Of a stretch of DNA of 64,000 bases, positions 9,518 to 20,262 are shown piece after piece. The translations under genes were made by a program, and so were the position numbers. The notes beneath the pieces were generated by a model. That model did not search any database. It saw only the letters and a program-made list of their open reading frames with translations, and was not told the DNA's origin. Source of the stretch: Phascolarctos cinereus (lineage: Eukaryota; Chordata; Mammalia; Diprotodontia; Phascolarctidae); the NCBI RefSeq assembly GCF_002099425.1, contig NW_018344008.1, positions 9,912,501 through 9,976,500 on the forward strand. The letters run 5' to 3'. Each line of letters begins with the position of its first letter. Position 1 is the stretch's first letter.

Positions 9518-9828
9518 TTTAGACTAACCTTTCCTTTCCTCTACATACTTAGATCTCTTTCCTTCTTCACATTTGTTTTCAGCCTCATTCATTGCTTACT
9601 TTTTAGGAGTATTTTACACTATACGTTTTCCTAACTTTTCCTTGCCTGACTCAGATCAGTAAAATTAATGGGATATTTCCTTTCCCAACCCTTACTTTTA
9701 TCCTTATTTTCAAAAAATATCCTTCCCTTAAAGTGCCCCAACTAGGAAAAGTAGTAATTCTTCCTTTTAAATCCATATCAGCCTTAATATATTCTTTTAA
9801 AAATTTTCCTTTAAAATATCCCAGCCTT
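9518..9828 (-). mobile_element. Possible old L1 fragment, left of the HAL1 insertion
   Basis: Pyrimidine-rich sequence resembling the reversed inter-ORF region of marsupial L1, interrupted by HAL1. The other side (12854-13030) reads like reversed L1 ORF1. Assignment is weak. Confidence 0.3.
9813..9828. repeat. Target site duplication, left copy
   Basis: 'aaaatatcccagcctt', identical to 12754-12769. It marks the insertion boundary of the HAL1 element. Confidence 0.92.
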
Positions 9829-9985
9829 AGGGGGCAGAGAGAAGATGGCAGAGTGAAAGCAGCAACTTGCTTGAGGTCTCCCCCAAACCCCTCCAAATAC
9901 TTATAAAAATGGCTCTAAACAATTCTAAGGCAGCTTAACCCACAAAAAGAAAGAGAGAAACAAATTTCCAGCCAAGACAACCTGG

Positions 9986-10510
9986 ATGATTGATCAGAAA
10001 GGTATATTTACACTGGGCTGGAAGAAGAGCGCAGCATGGCGTGAGTGCATAGGCCACAGCGAACCTGGAGCAGGCCTCAGAGGACTGAATCATGGCAGGT
10101 GTGGCGATTTCCAGACTCCTCAATCCACGATTGCCAAAGACAACTTAGAAGGTCAGTGGGAAAAGTCTGTTTCTGCAGTGCTGAGAGAGGAAGGTGGGGT
10201 CTCAGCTCCATTCCCCAAGAGCGTGGTCCTGGGGGGGGAGCAGCTGCTTCCCGAGCTTCCAGCCCACAGACTGAGGGGGAATCCAGTGGCTGATCAGAGA
10301 GGGATTGCAGGGATCTCTTTGCCAGTGCTGAGGCAGGAATCTCTTGCTTTGCCCGTGTTTGGATCTGGGCGGTGGTGCTGGGGTGATGAGGAGCACTGGT
10401 GTGGTAGAGCTTGTAGTGGCTGTGGACAGGAAACCTTCCTCACAGTTCCAGGGCAGAAACGAGTGCTTGTGGTTACTAATAGACCACAGCACAGGCCAGG
10501 AAAGGAGTAA
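9986..10510 (+). other. Long open frame in the HAL1 5' region
   Basis: 174 codons open on the sense strand upstream of ORF1, rich in Gly, Arg, Glu and Pro, with no recognised domain. On the opposite strand 10294-10641 (115 codons) and 10202-10492 (96 codons) are open too. This GC-richer leader is poor in stop codons, so chance is a fair explanation. Listed because a neighbouring L1 has a longer antisense frame in the equivalent place. Confidence 0.25.
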
Positions 10511-10683
10511 ACACCTTGCCCCTCATCATACCACCTTGTAAGAACTGAAAATTTACAGGTCCCTAAAAGTATCTCTGAAAACAGCTGTACAAACCCCTGA
10601 AGCTTGGGACAGTACATTCTACACATTGGAAGCAGATTCATACCTTAACAAAGAGTCTAAAACTCAAGTAATTGGCCGGGATC

Positions 10684-11779
10684 ATGAGCAAGCAGCGCAA
10701 AAAGAGTCAGCTATATATCTTACTTTGGTGAAAGAAGATCAAAACATACAACTAGAAGACAACAAAGTCAGAGCTCCTACATCCAAAGCCTCCAAGAAAA
10801 ATATGAATCAATCCCAGGCCTTGGAAGAGCTCAAAAAGAATTTTGAGAAGCAAGTAAGAGAAGTAGAGGAAAAACTAGGAAGAGAAATGAGAGTGATGCA
10901 AGAAAATCAAAAAACAAGTCAACAGCTTGGTAAAGGTGACCCAAAAAAATACTGAAGAAAATAACACCTTAAAAAATAGCCTAACCCAAATGGCAAAAGA
11001 GGTCCAAAAAGCCAATGAGGAGAAGAATGCCCTAAAAAGAAAAATTGGCCAAATGGAAAAGGAAGTCCAAAAGATTACTGAAGAAAATACTTCCTTAAAA
11101 ATTAGAATAGAGCAATTGGAAGCTAGTGACTTTATGAGAAATCAAGACACATAAAACAAATCCAAAAGAATGAAAAAATAGAAAACAATGTGAAATATCT
11201 CATTGGAAAAACAACTGACCTGGAAAATAGATCCAGGAGAGAGAATTTAAAAATTATTGGACTATCTGAAAGCCATGATCAAAAAAAGAGCCTAGACATC
11301 ATCTTTCAAGAAATTATCAAGGAAAACTGCCCTGATATAGTAGAACCAGAGGGCAAAATAGAAATTGAAAGAATCCACAGATCTCCTCCTGAAAGAGATC
11401 CCCAAAGGAAAACTCCTAGGAATATTGTAGCCAAATTCCAGAGTTCCCAGGTCAAGGAGAAAATATTACAAGCTGCCAGAAGAAACAATTCAAGTACTGT
11501 GGAAACACAATCAGGATAACACAAGATTTAGCAGCTTCTACATTAAAGGACCGCAGGGCATGGAATATAATATTCGGAGGGCAAAGGAGATAGGATTACA
11601 ACCAAGAATCACCTACCAGCAAAACTGAGTATAATCCTTCAGGGGAAAAATGGTCATTCAGTGAAATAGAGGACTTTCAAGCATTCTTGATGAAAAGACC
11701 AGAGCTGAATAGAAAATTTGACTTTCAAATACAGACTCAAGTGGAACATGAAGAGGTAAACAGGAAAGAGAAATCATAA
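10684..11779 (+). pseudogene. L1/HAL1 ORF1 relic (RNA-binding chaperone)
   Basis: Relic of the L1-type nucleic-acid-binding protein that coats element RNA. It would start at 'atgagcaagcagcgc' (10684) and end at the TAA of 11777-11779. It is now broken into several open pieces, including 10927-11154 (coiled-coil heptads, EVQKANEEKNALKRKIGQME) and 11190-11519. The latter shows LENRSRRENLKIIGLSE, the first RNA-recognition strand of the RRM, then IEIERIHRSPPERDPQ and TPRNIVAKFQSSQVKEKILQ of the C-terminal domain. The last piece, KWSFSEIEDFQAFLMK, lies near 11650-11700. Frame shifts and stops make it inactive. Confidence 0.85.
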
Positions 11780-11892
11780 GAGACTTATTAAGAATGAACT
11801 GTTTACATTCCTGCATGGAAAGATGATATTTGTAACTCATGAGACCTTTGTCAGTATTAGGGTAGTTGGAGGAAAAAAATTATATGTATGTA

Positions 11893-11916
11893 TAGTAGAT
11901 AGATAGATAGATAGAG
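11893..11916. repeat. Short (TAGA)n seed inside HAL1
   Basis: Five to six TAGA units just before 'gggcacagggtgagttg'. The same site in the minus-strand HAL1 copy carries the long hexanucleotide array at 45511-45692. Confidence 0.85.
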
Positions 11917-12753
11917 GGCACAGGGTGAGTTGAAGATTAAGGGGTCATATCTGGAGAATAAAATTAAGGGATGAGAGAGGATTATACTGGAGAAGAAGAA
12001 AGGGAGAGGTAGAATGGGGTAAATTATCTCACAAAAAAAAACAAAAAGAAAATGCTCTTACAGTGGAGGGGAAATGGGGAAGGTGAGAGAATGAGTGAAT
12101 CTTATTCTCATAGGATTTGGCTTAAGGAGGGAATAACATACACATTCAATTGGGTAGGAAATCTGTCTTACCCTAGGAAAATAGGGGGAAGGGGACAAGA
12201 GAGCAGGGGGATGATAGAGAGGTGGGCAGATTGGGTAAGGGGGTAATCAGAAGTAAATACTTCTGAAGAGGGACAGGGTCAAAAGAAAGAATAGAATAAA
12301 TGGGAGGGCAGGATAGGATTAAGGGAAATTGAGTTAGTTTTTCACAACATATCTATTATGGAAGTATTTTACATAACTGCACATGTATAACCTATATTGA
12401 ATTGCTTGCCTTTTCAATAAGGGTGGGTGGGGAGGGAGGAAGGGAGAAGATTTGAAACCTAAAGTTTTAAAAACATATGTTTAAAAAAATGTTTTCGCAT
12501 GCTACTGGGAAATAAGAAATACAGGAAATGGGGTATAGAAGTCTATTCTGCCCTACAGGAAAATAGAAGGGGAAAGGGATAAGAGAAGGGGGGAAGAGAT
12601 AGAAGAGAGGGCAGACTAGGGGAAGGGATATTCAGAATGCATGCCATCTTGGGATGGGGGGTGGGGTGAGATGGGGTGAAAAGTTGGAACTCAAAATCTT
12701 GTGGAAGTAAATATTGAAGACTGAAAATAAACAAATTTATTAAAAAATAAGAA

Positions 12754-12769
12754 AAAATATCCCAGCCTT
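12754..12769. repeat. Target site duplication, right copy
   Basis: Identical 16-bp partner of 9813-9828, directly after the A-rich tail. Confidence 0.92.
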
Positions 12770-12853
12770 GAGTATTTATGTACTTATTCCTCCACTGGCT
12801 ATTAGAAATAGTGCACTTCTGAAGAGGTGATGGTGACATTTCCCTCTTTCAGG

Positions 12854-13375
12854 ATAAAATTATTTTGTCATCATTTAAATCCATTCAAATTCAAGTTTCT
12901 TAGACTTGCCTTTTTATTGTTAAGATTTCTCTTGTCTCTTGTGCTTGAATTCAAAGATTTTACTCAGCCTTTGTTCTCCAGACAGGAAAGTTTGGAAGTC
13001 ATTAAGTTTATTTAAACATCTATTCACCCCCAACCCCACTATCCCAGCCCTGCCAGATCAAGGCCTCAGAGCCTTGTCCACTCCTGGTATCATGGATGGG
13101 CTTTCCAAGTAGAATCAGGGGGTCAGGAGCCCCTTGACACTAGTTCAATATAGTTTTGCTGTGCTGGAGAGCAGATAGTTCAGTCCTTTATTGTTCTACT
13201 TTTTGTGAGTGAATAAATATGTGGATGGATTATGGACTTTCTCTTTATTCACATATTTTGTTTGTTGATTTTTGTCTTATTGAGTAAAATTTCTTATTGT
13301 CCTTGAGGTAGTTTTAGAGAGATCTAGGTTTGGCCAGAACTTTTGTCTCCTATCTTTGCCAGAAGTCTAAAAGAG
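12854..13375 (-). mobile_element. Possible old L1 5' region/ORF1 fragment
   Basis: 'aaagattttactcagcctt' and 'aggaaagtttggaagtcat' (near 12952-12998) resemble reversed ORF1 C-terminal sequence of marsupial L1. The end 'tctcctatctttgccagaag' (13347-13366) resembles a reversed L1 5' start. With 9518-9828 it may be the older element into which HAL1 jumped. Weak. Confidence 0.3.
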
Positions 13376-13640
13376 TACTTTACTGAGTCAGGTGTCTAGC
13401 ATGAATTAGATCGTGTTCAAATTTTTGGTAGTTTTTATGAATCAACTTTTTGCTTGGAATCCTTTTTACAGCTAGCAATGTTACAATCATGGTTCAAATA
13501 AAGCTTGATCTTGTCATTAGTACTGCATATGGAGAACTACTTAACTGTAGGAATTTAAACAAGGCTTTTAGAGTAATCCTTATATATTCCAGCCTGCTTT
13601 CACAAACATTTAGTATAACTACATGCATTACATTTTACCA
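13376..13640. other. Unassigned sequence
   Basis: AT-rich, no repeat or exon-like signal recognised. Confidence 0.4.
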
Positions 13641-13793
13641 TAAAAAAAAAGAAAGAAGCAAAGGAAAGAAGGAAGAGTGGGATGGGGGAAGGGAGGGAGG
13701 AAGAAAGGAAGGAAGCAAGGAAGGAAGGTGCGACAAAGAAAGAAGGAAAAAGGAAAAAAGAAGTGGGAGGAAGAAGAGAAAGACAACAGGATT
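13641..13793. repeat. Polypurine (GGAA/GAAA)n tract
   Basis: About 150 bp almost entirely A and G on the plus strand, with GGAA and GAAG units. The open frames across it (Lys/Arg/Glu-rich one way, Phe/Leu/Ser-rich the other) are by-products. Mirror-symmetric purine tracts of this kind can adopt triplex structures. Confidence 0.92.
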
Positions 13794-13799
13794 GGAAAT

Positions 13800-14424
13800 G
13801 AATATAAGTATATAGATTTACAAAAATGATTTTTTAAATATAATAACAAAATAAAACAAAGGGATTTCAAATAGGAATGATGAACACGGTCTCTAGAGAT
13901 ATTTACCCTTCAGGGTTTCATATCTTGTTGTTCAGTTCAGCATGAACACCTTTTGAAGGCAGGAGAAAAAATAAATACACTGAAAGAAATGTTTGGTTGA
14001 CATTCAAATGAAGAATGAAGGAAACTTGGTGAGCCTGGACAAATAGTACAAAAGCAGTTTAAAATATTGGCAGAAAAAAGAGGAAGAAATTCTGTGTACA
14101 CAGACAGATTGATACCTTAGAGAAGATAAAGTTAAAATGTATACAAAACCTGGAAAGCAGCATCACCAAAGACTCAGAGGAGAAACGATTAGAGACATGT
14201 TTGCAATTTAGGCTCAAATAGTTCATACCAGAAAAACTTCGAAATTAAGTGTTCGGAGATTTGTGATTTTGTTGTTTTAACAAGAGAAATGAAATTGGTT
14301 CTCATGTACCTCTGTCCAATAATACCTAGTTCAGTGTTCAATTCAATTCAGTAACCAAACATCAGACTGACTGCATGTGACAGCATATATAGCATTCCAC
14401 AGCCATAGTCACTCACTTCTCCAA
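13800..14424. other. Unassigned sequence
   Basis: No clear repeat. The stretch 13980-14200 is A-rich and could be degraded LINE sequence, but no block was matched. Confidence 0.4.
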
Positions 14425-15418
14425 CTAAGGGAGAGAACTACATGTCCTCATTTCTTCTCCTGGAACAAGATCAGTCATCATAAATACACAGGATTCAGTT
14501 TTGTTTTATTGTTCTTTTCATTTATATTGCTTCATTCAATTTGTATTATATGCAGATACACAGACACATGTGTATGTATGTGCGTACATATATTAATATG
14601 TATATATATTCTGCTTACTTGACTCTGCATTAGTTCATACAAGCCTTCTCATGTTTCTCAAAATTCCTTGAATTCAACATTTTTTATGGCCTAGTAATAT
14701 TCATGTGCCATGTGTACTTTTGTGTGGCACAATTTGTTTACCTGTTCCCCAATCAATGTGGAACCTTGTTTGTTTCCATTTCTTGTCTAACACATGTACA
14801 CAAGCACCAACATGTTGTAATGAATATTTTGGTACATCTGGAACTTTCTTTTTATCTTTGACCTTTGGATTTCTGCCCTGGAGTGAGCAGCATCTCTGAG
14901 TCAAAGAACATGGGCATTTTAGTTACATATTTGGCATGATTCCAATTCCTTTCCTAAATTGCTAGACCAATTCTTGCTTCTGTTTTCCCGTAGAACTTTT
15001 CGGCATTAATTATTTCCATCTTTTGTCACCATTCCAATTAGCTGGATATAAGGTAGAGCCTTAGATTTAAAAAAAAATTTGCATTTTAATGATTCAAAGC
15101 ACTTTTTCATATAGTTTATAATTTATAATAATTCATATGTCATAGTTTATAAATTTTTAAAGAACTGTGTGTTCATATTCTTTTAAGGAATGATTCTTGA
15201 CTTTATGTACTATGTATTCCCTGTGTATCTTGGATATCAGACCTTTATCGGAGGTAATTAACGTGAGACTTTCCCCCCAGTTGCCAGTTTCTCTCTAATT
15301 TTAGCTGAATTTGTTTGATTTATGTAAACACTTTTAATGATCCAGGACATGGACTGCCTTCATACCTTTGTCTCTACCCACTTATCTGCATAAGTCTTCT
15401 GACAGGAGTCTGGGGAGT
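14425..15418 (-). mobile_element. L1 LINE 3' region: 3' tail and ORF2 C-terminus
   Basis: Antisense, old. 'ctgcttacttgactctgc' and 'tagttcatacaagccttctc' near 14611-14650, then the 'ctgttccccaatcaatgtg' block near 14742, follow the same order as at 1255-2335. The part after 15180 ('gtatcttggatatcagacc', 'gagactttccccccag') corresponds to the region just upstream in ORF2. A TA/TG-rich microsatellite sits at about 14545-14610. Confidence 0.78.
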
Positions 15419-15419
15419 A

Positions 15420-15652
15420 TTTATTGTTGTTGTTTAGTAATTTTAGTTGCATCTGACTGTGATCCATTTTTTGACATTTTCTTGGAAAACATACTAGAGT
15501 GGTTTGCCATTTCCTTCTCCAGTGAGTTAAGGAAAACAGAGGTTAAGTGACTTGGCTAGGGTCACACAGCTAGTAAGTGTCTGAGGCCAGGTATGAATTT
15601 GGGTCATTCTGACTCCAGACCTGGCATTCTATCTACTATTCCACTTAGCTAT
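15420..15652 (-). mobile_element. Mar1-like SINE inside L1
   Basis: Reversed Mar1: 'ttattgttgttgtttag', 'tttgccatttccttctcca', 'agggtcacacagctagtaag' and the reversed head 'tctactattccacttagct'. It separates two collinear pieces of the same antisense L1. Confidence 0.9.
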
Positions 15653-15995
15653 TTTGATGATTACCACTTTGTAATATAATTTAAAATCTGGTACTTATAG
15701 GCTGCCTTTCTTCACTTTTTCTTCCATTGGTTCCCTTGATATTCTCGACCTTTCGTTCTTCCAGATGAATTTTGTTATTATTTTTTCTGTCTCTATAAAA
15801 TCATTCTATGGTTGTCTGATTGGTATAGCACTGAATAAGTAAATTAACTTGCATAGAATTGTCATTTTTATTATATTGGCTTGGCCTACCTATGAGCAAT
15901 TAATATTTCCCCAATTGTTTAGATCTGTCTTTATTTGTGTGAAAAATTTTTTGTAAATGTGTTCCTATAGCTCCTGGGTTTGTCTCGACACCCAC
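15653..15995 (-). mobile_element. L1 ORF2 fragment (thumb region)
   Basis: Continuation of the L1 at 14425-15418. 'gattaccactttgtaatata', 'gttcttccagatgaatttt' and 'tattggcttggcctacc' match the equivalent stretch of the L1 at 42830-43060. Confidence 0.8.
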
Positions 15996-16085
15996 CTTCC
16001 AGGGTGTTACAAGAATAAGATGTGATATTTGCAAAGAACTTTCCAAACCTTAAAGTACTATTTAAATGCTAGCTTATTATTAAAT
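15996..16085 (+). mobile_element. MIR/THER-type CORE-SINE, 3' end only
   Basis: 'gatatttgcaaagaac', 'ttccaaaccttaaagtacta' and 'taaatgctagcttattatta' are the 3' end of this SINE group. The head and core are missing. Confidence 0.75.
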
Positions 16086-16334
16086 GTAATTTTTATTTTT
16101 GTATGACCCAAATTTTGCAAGGTATTCCTTTTGTTTTCCCCTCCCAGAGGTTTTATACATTAAACAAAGGATTAAAAAAAGAAGGAAAAAAATCAGTAAA
16201 ATTAACTTAGACATCAAAAATATTTATTTCTACATACAGTGTTCTATACCCATAGTTCTCCCAACTGTGCAAAGGAGAAGATGTCTTTTCCTGTTTCTTT
16301 TTTAGGGCCAAGCTTCAGCAACATAATTTCAAAG
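16086..16334. other. Unassigned sequence
   Basis: Short AT-rich stretch between a SINE remnant and the next L1. Nothing recognised. Confidence 0.4.
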
Positions 16335-18170
16335 CATTTAATTTCGCTTGTTTTGTTGCACTTTCCATTTCTGTTGTTGTCACTGTATATATTGTTTTCC
16401 TGATCTTGCTTACCTCACTATGCACCTATTCATATAAGTCTTCCCATGCTTCTCTATATTCCTCATTTCTTAAAGAATGCAAATATTTTATTTCATTCAA
16501 AGACTGCAACTTGTTTGGCCACTCTGCAATTCCAGTTCTTTGCTACAATACGAAAAGTAGCTGTAACTATTTTAGTGTATTTTTTTGGGGGGGTGTCTTT
16601 TTATCATTTTCTTCCTTGGAATATATGCCTAGCAGCAGAATCTCTGGGCTCAAAGATATGGGTATGTTAATCACTTTCCTTGCATATGTACAAATTGCTT
16701 TTCAGAATGGTTACATCAACTCAGGGCTCCAATAGTGTGTTAATGGTCTCTTCTCTCCATAACCCTTCTAACATTGGCTTTTCACATCTTTTGCAATCTT
16801 CACAAATTAACTGGGAATGAGATACATTCCCAGAGTTGGCTTGATTTGCATTTCTATTATTAGTTGGATCAGCTACCTTTTTTCATATATATGGTTGGTA
16901 ATAAGTAGTTTGTGATTTTTTTTTGAGAATTATTAATTTGTATCCTTTGGTCCCACGTCTATCGGGGGTATGCCTTTTGGTCTCATACATTTTGGTTACG
17001 TACATCTCTCATGTGCAGATAGATGCAAATATATACATATATGCATATATTTATACAAAAAACAAAAATACGTGAAACATATATTTGTATAAACAGATGC
17101 TTTTCAGAGATTTTTTATGGAAAGATTTCTTAACTACTTCTCTTATTATCCTAATTGCAGTACTCTTGTTTGTGTAAAAGTTGTTCAAACTTTATGTAGT
17201 TGAGATTATCTATTTTGTTTGTAATAACTTCTACCCCTTATGTGATTAAGAATTTATCCCCTAGCCATAACTGTGAAAAGTACCTTAAAATTCAGTTTAT
17301 GCATTCATATTGGGTTTATTATGGTATATTGTATAAGGTGATGGTCAAAACTTAATTTCTGCCAGATTGCTTTTTAGTTTTCCTAGCAATTCTTGTTAAA
17401 TAAACAATTCTTTTTAAAATTTCTTAGCTGAATTATCTTTTGGGTTCTATTACAAACTGAGTCAGAGTTCAGTTGTCTCTGATTCTTCGTTGTCTAGTCT
17501 GTTCTATTTATATACATTTCCATTTTTACTTAATTAACATTTTTTTGTTATTCTAAAAGAAATTTGGTATTATTTTGTCTAGTTCTATAAGATTTCCCAT
17601 GGTAGTTTGGTTGATACAGAATTAATTCTGTAAAATAATTTAAATATTGTCATTTTTATCATATTTACCTGGCCCAGTCTTGAGCATTGAATATCATTCT
17701 AATTATTTAAGTTTTCTTGATTAACTTAAGGAACATTTTGTAATTATATCTATATGGATTGGATGTGCTTTTTTAGATTAAGTCATACATTTTATTTGTT
17801 TTTTTAAAAGTTATTTTTAGTGTGGCTTCCCTTTCTATTATTCCCTTCTTGATTTTGCTATTGTTATATAGAAATGCTGTTGACTTTTGTGGGTTTAGTT
17901 TGAATCCTCCTACATTATACTAAATCGATTGTCTCAATTAGTGTCTTTCCTGATTTATTGTGATTTACCAAGAGAACTAACATGTCATCAGCAAATAGGG
18001 ATAGTTTTAAAGTCTTTTTGATTATCTTTATTTTATGCCTTTAGTTTTTGTCTTGTCTTTTCGCTATTTCTGGCATTACTAGAAACATATAAAACAACTG
18101 TGGGGACATTCATCATTCTTTTAAATAACTATTCTCCTAAAGCATTTAAGTATTTGTCTAGAGATAGTTG
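16335..18170 (-). mobile_element. L1 LINE: 3' tail through reverse-transcriptase palm
   Basis: The longest uninterrupted single L1 piece outside the 36-49 kb complex. Reading the minus strand from 18170 down gives reverse-transcriptase sequence with an LFADDM motif (about 17978-17998), the catalytic YXDD-type box. The thumb region ('tatcatatttacctggccc' near 17657) and the ORF2 C-terminus (near 16400-16800) follow. Stops and indels are frequent, so the motif is a relic. Confidence 0.85.
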
Positions 18171-19105
18171 ATTACTTAGTGCACTGGTATGAGAGCTAGG
18201 ATGTGGCATAAAGTTGGAAGAAGGAAAAAAATATGCCTGAAGATAAAGTAGTGGGAGCAATTTATAACTGAAGAGTAATCAGACATAAAAATTACACTAT
18301 AAATTAATTGTAAAAAATATTTGTTTGAAATATAATTAGAAAACAACTTTTCAGGACTAAATGCATTTTGTAAAAGTCTGATATACGATGCTTCTTCCAT
18401 GCAAAAATTCTGTATCTGAGAACATTAATTAGTAAGTAGTAGATTTCACAAAACAAGATAATAAGCTAGAAGTTTCTTTGATGTCTTTCATGCCCTCCAT
18501 ATTTATTTAGGGCAAAATTTAAACACATTAAACATGTAAATATCTCATTTTTAAAGACCTCCACATAAACTGATACCATCACTTTTCTAAAGCAAATTTA
18601 AGGAAGAGCCTGCTAATAATGTGAACTATCCAAAAATAGATTGAACTGATCTGAGCTGTCAATGTAGTGAATTGCCTGTCTGCCAGTGAAAGCAGAGGCT
18701 ACCTGACTACTTGCTAAGGATATTGCAGCAGAACTTTGCACATGAACTGTGGCTGCCCTTAAAGACTGCTGAAATCCTTTCTATGTCTAAGACTTAATGA
18801 TTCTATGCACTGATATTGGATACCATTTCCAATGGTTGGTAGTCTTCAGTATCATAAAATTCTTTACATTAACCCTAAAGTTTTTACACCGGGCTGGCTG
18901 GTTGCCCAGCATCATTAGGTATTTGTTCAACCTTCTTTTTTTAGATTATTGAATTATCACATATTTATACAAGTGCATTTTTAAAGAAAAGTTTTTGGAG
19001 ACCAACTGAAGTTTTAACCAACAGCTTCATATTCAGAATACAAATTGGTAAACAAAATAACACTCCATATTCTACTGGAAACTAAGTAATCTTTTTTGAA
19101 TAAAA
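18171..19105. other. Mostly unassigned sequence
   Basis: No confident repeat. The end of the 18560-18810 stretch ('ctaagacttaatgattctatg') resembles the 3' end of CR1/L3 LINEs or of SINEs using that tail, too diverged to assign. Confidence 0.4.
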
Positions 19106-19106
19106 A

Positions 19107-19265
19107 AATGCAAGTCATTTAATCTCTATGAGCCTTATTTTTCTCATCTGTAAAATGGAGTTAATAAAATCTAGCTCACAGGATTGTTGTTAGGATCAAA
19201 TGAGATAATGTATGTAAAGTTATTTGCAAACCCTAAAGTGCTACAGAAATGTCAAGTGTTATTAA
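19107..19265 (+). mobile_element. MIR-type SINE, 3' half
   Basis: 'gcaagtcatttaatctcta', 'tctcatctgtaaaatggag', 'gattgttgttaggatcaaat' and 'gtgctacagaaatgtcaag' in MIR order. Head missing. Confidence 0.85.
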
Positions 19266-19418
19266 GAAAATAATTTCTTTTCTTATTTTAGACAACAAAT
19301 TAGAAAGCATTTGGACTTTTATTTTGGATAGGAGTTTGGACTGCATTGTCTTATACATAACTTGAACAAATATTGTGTCTTAGATAGTTAAAAAGAATAA
19401 CTTCCAAAATAAGCAAAA

Positions 19419-19454
19419 ACAACAACAACAACAACAACAACAACAATAACAACA
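19419..19454. repeat. (AAC)n microsatellite
   Basis: About eleven CAA units with one T interruption. Confidence 0.95.
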
Positions 19455-20166
19455 TCCAGCAAATCTTTCTTAAGGAATAAAGGGCAAGAAACTATCCGAC
19501 TACTAACTATGGATGGCCACTTGTTGACATTTTATAAAACAATTGCAGGTTCTGCAGATTTTTGTGTTATGGGGGAAATATCTACTTCCATGCTAGTTTC
19601 AATTGGATTTAGCCCTCCTGTTACATTTACATAGTGAAATAACATCCTTAAGAAAACAACGGGCTGTTTTCTTAACTTCTTGGTGGAAAAGAACCCTGGA
19701 AATATTGTAATTTCATACAATATATGAATGTTATGCCTTTTAGTAAGACTCACATTTTTTCTTCCAGAAGTAAGTTACATGGTAAAATATTCTGCCATGC
19801 ATCATACTTGTTACTGATATATTAAAAATGTTGAATTGTGATAAGTCATTCAAAACTCTGAGCTTACATTATATTTCTTAATCCAGGGCAAAGACCCAGA
19901 AACAGTGAGTCATATTGATTGTATTATCTTTTCTGCTAACTAAATAACTAACTGGTTTTCATTTTAGAGTTCTGATTTCCCTAAGGAAAAAGAAGCTATT
20001 ATTGACCACTGTAATCACCTTCAGGGAGCTAAACAGTTAACAGGAGTGATCATCACCACTAAGTATAAATAAAATAACTAGGAGTTATTACAAAGCAAAT
20101 GGAAAAGATAGGAAAACCTCATAGCTCTTTTGTAAGACCGCAGGAGTTACCAGTTTTGGTTTTCAT
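19455..20166. other. Unassigned sequence
   Basis: No repeat recognised and no exon-like open frame with good splice sites. Probably unique sequence. Confidence 0.4.
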
Positions 20167-20167
20167 A

Positions 20168-20262
20168 CTAAGCAATTTATTAGGCATTTATTAAGGATCT
20201 ATTATGTGCCAGTTGGTATCTTTTTGAAGCTTATGTTCTACTGGGGGAAAATGATGTATGTA
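20168..20262 (-). mobile_element. L2 3' end, reversed
   Basis: 'ggcatttattaaggatct', 'attatgtgccagttggta' and 'ttctactgggggaaaatg' are the antisense L2 3' terminus. Confidence 0.65.

Larger units (their letters stand above)
9829..12753 (+). mobile_element. HAL1-type element: L1 5' region and ORF1 without ORF2
   Basis: A 2.9-kb retrotransposon flanked by the direct repeat 'aaaatatcccagcctt' (9813-9828 and 12754-12769). It begins 'ggggcagagagaagatggc' like marsupial L1, has a GC-richer 5' region to about 10680, an ORF1 relic (10684-11779), a purine-rich segment homologous to the L1 inter-ORF spacer (about 11980-12300), then passes straight into an L1-like 3' end with an A-rich tail. No endonuclease or reverse-transcriptase sequence is present. 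This is the known half-L1 (HAL1) organisation; mobilisation by L1 ORF2 protein is inferred from the family. Confidence 0.88.
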
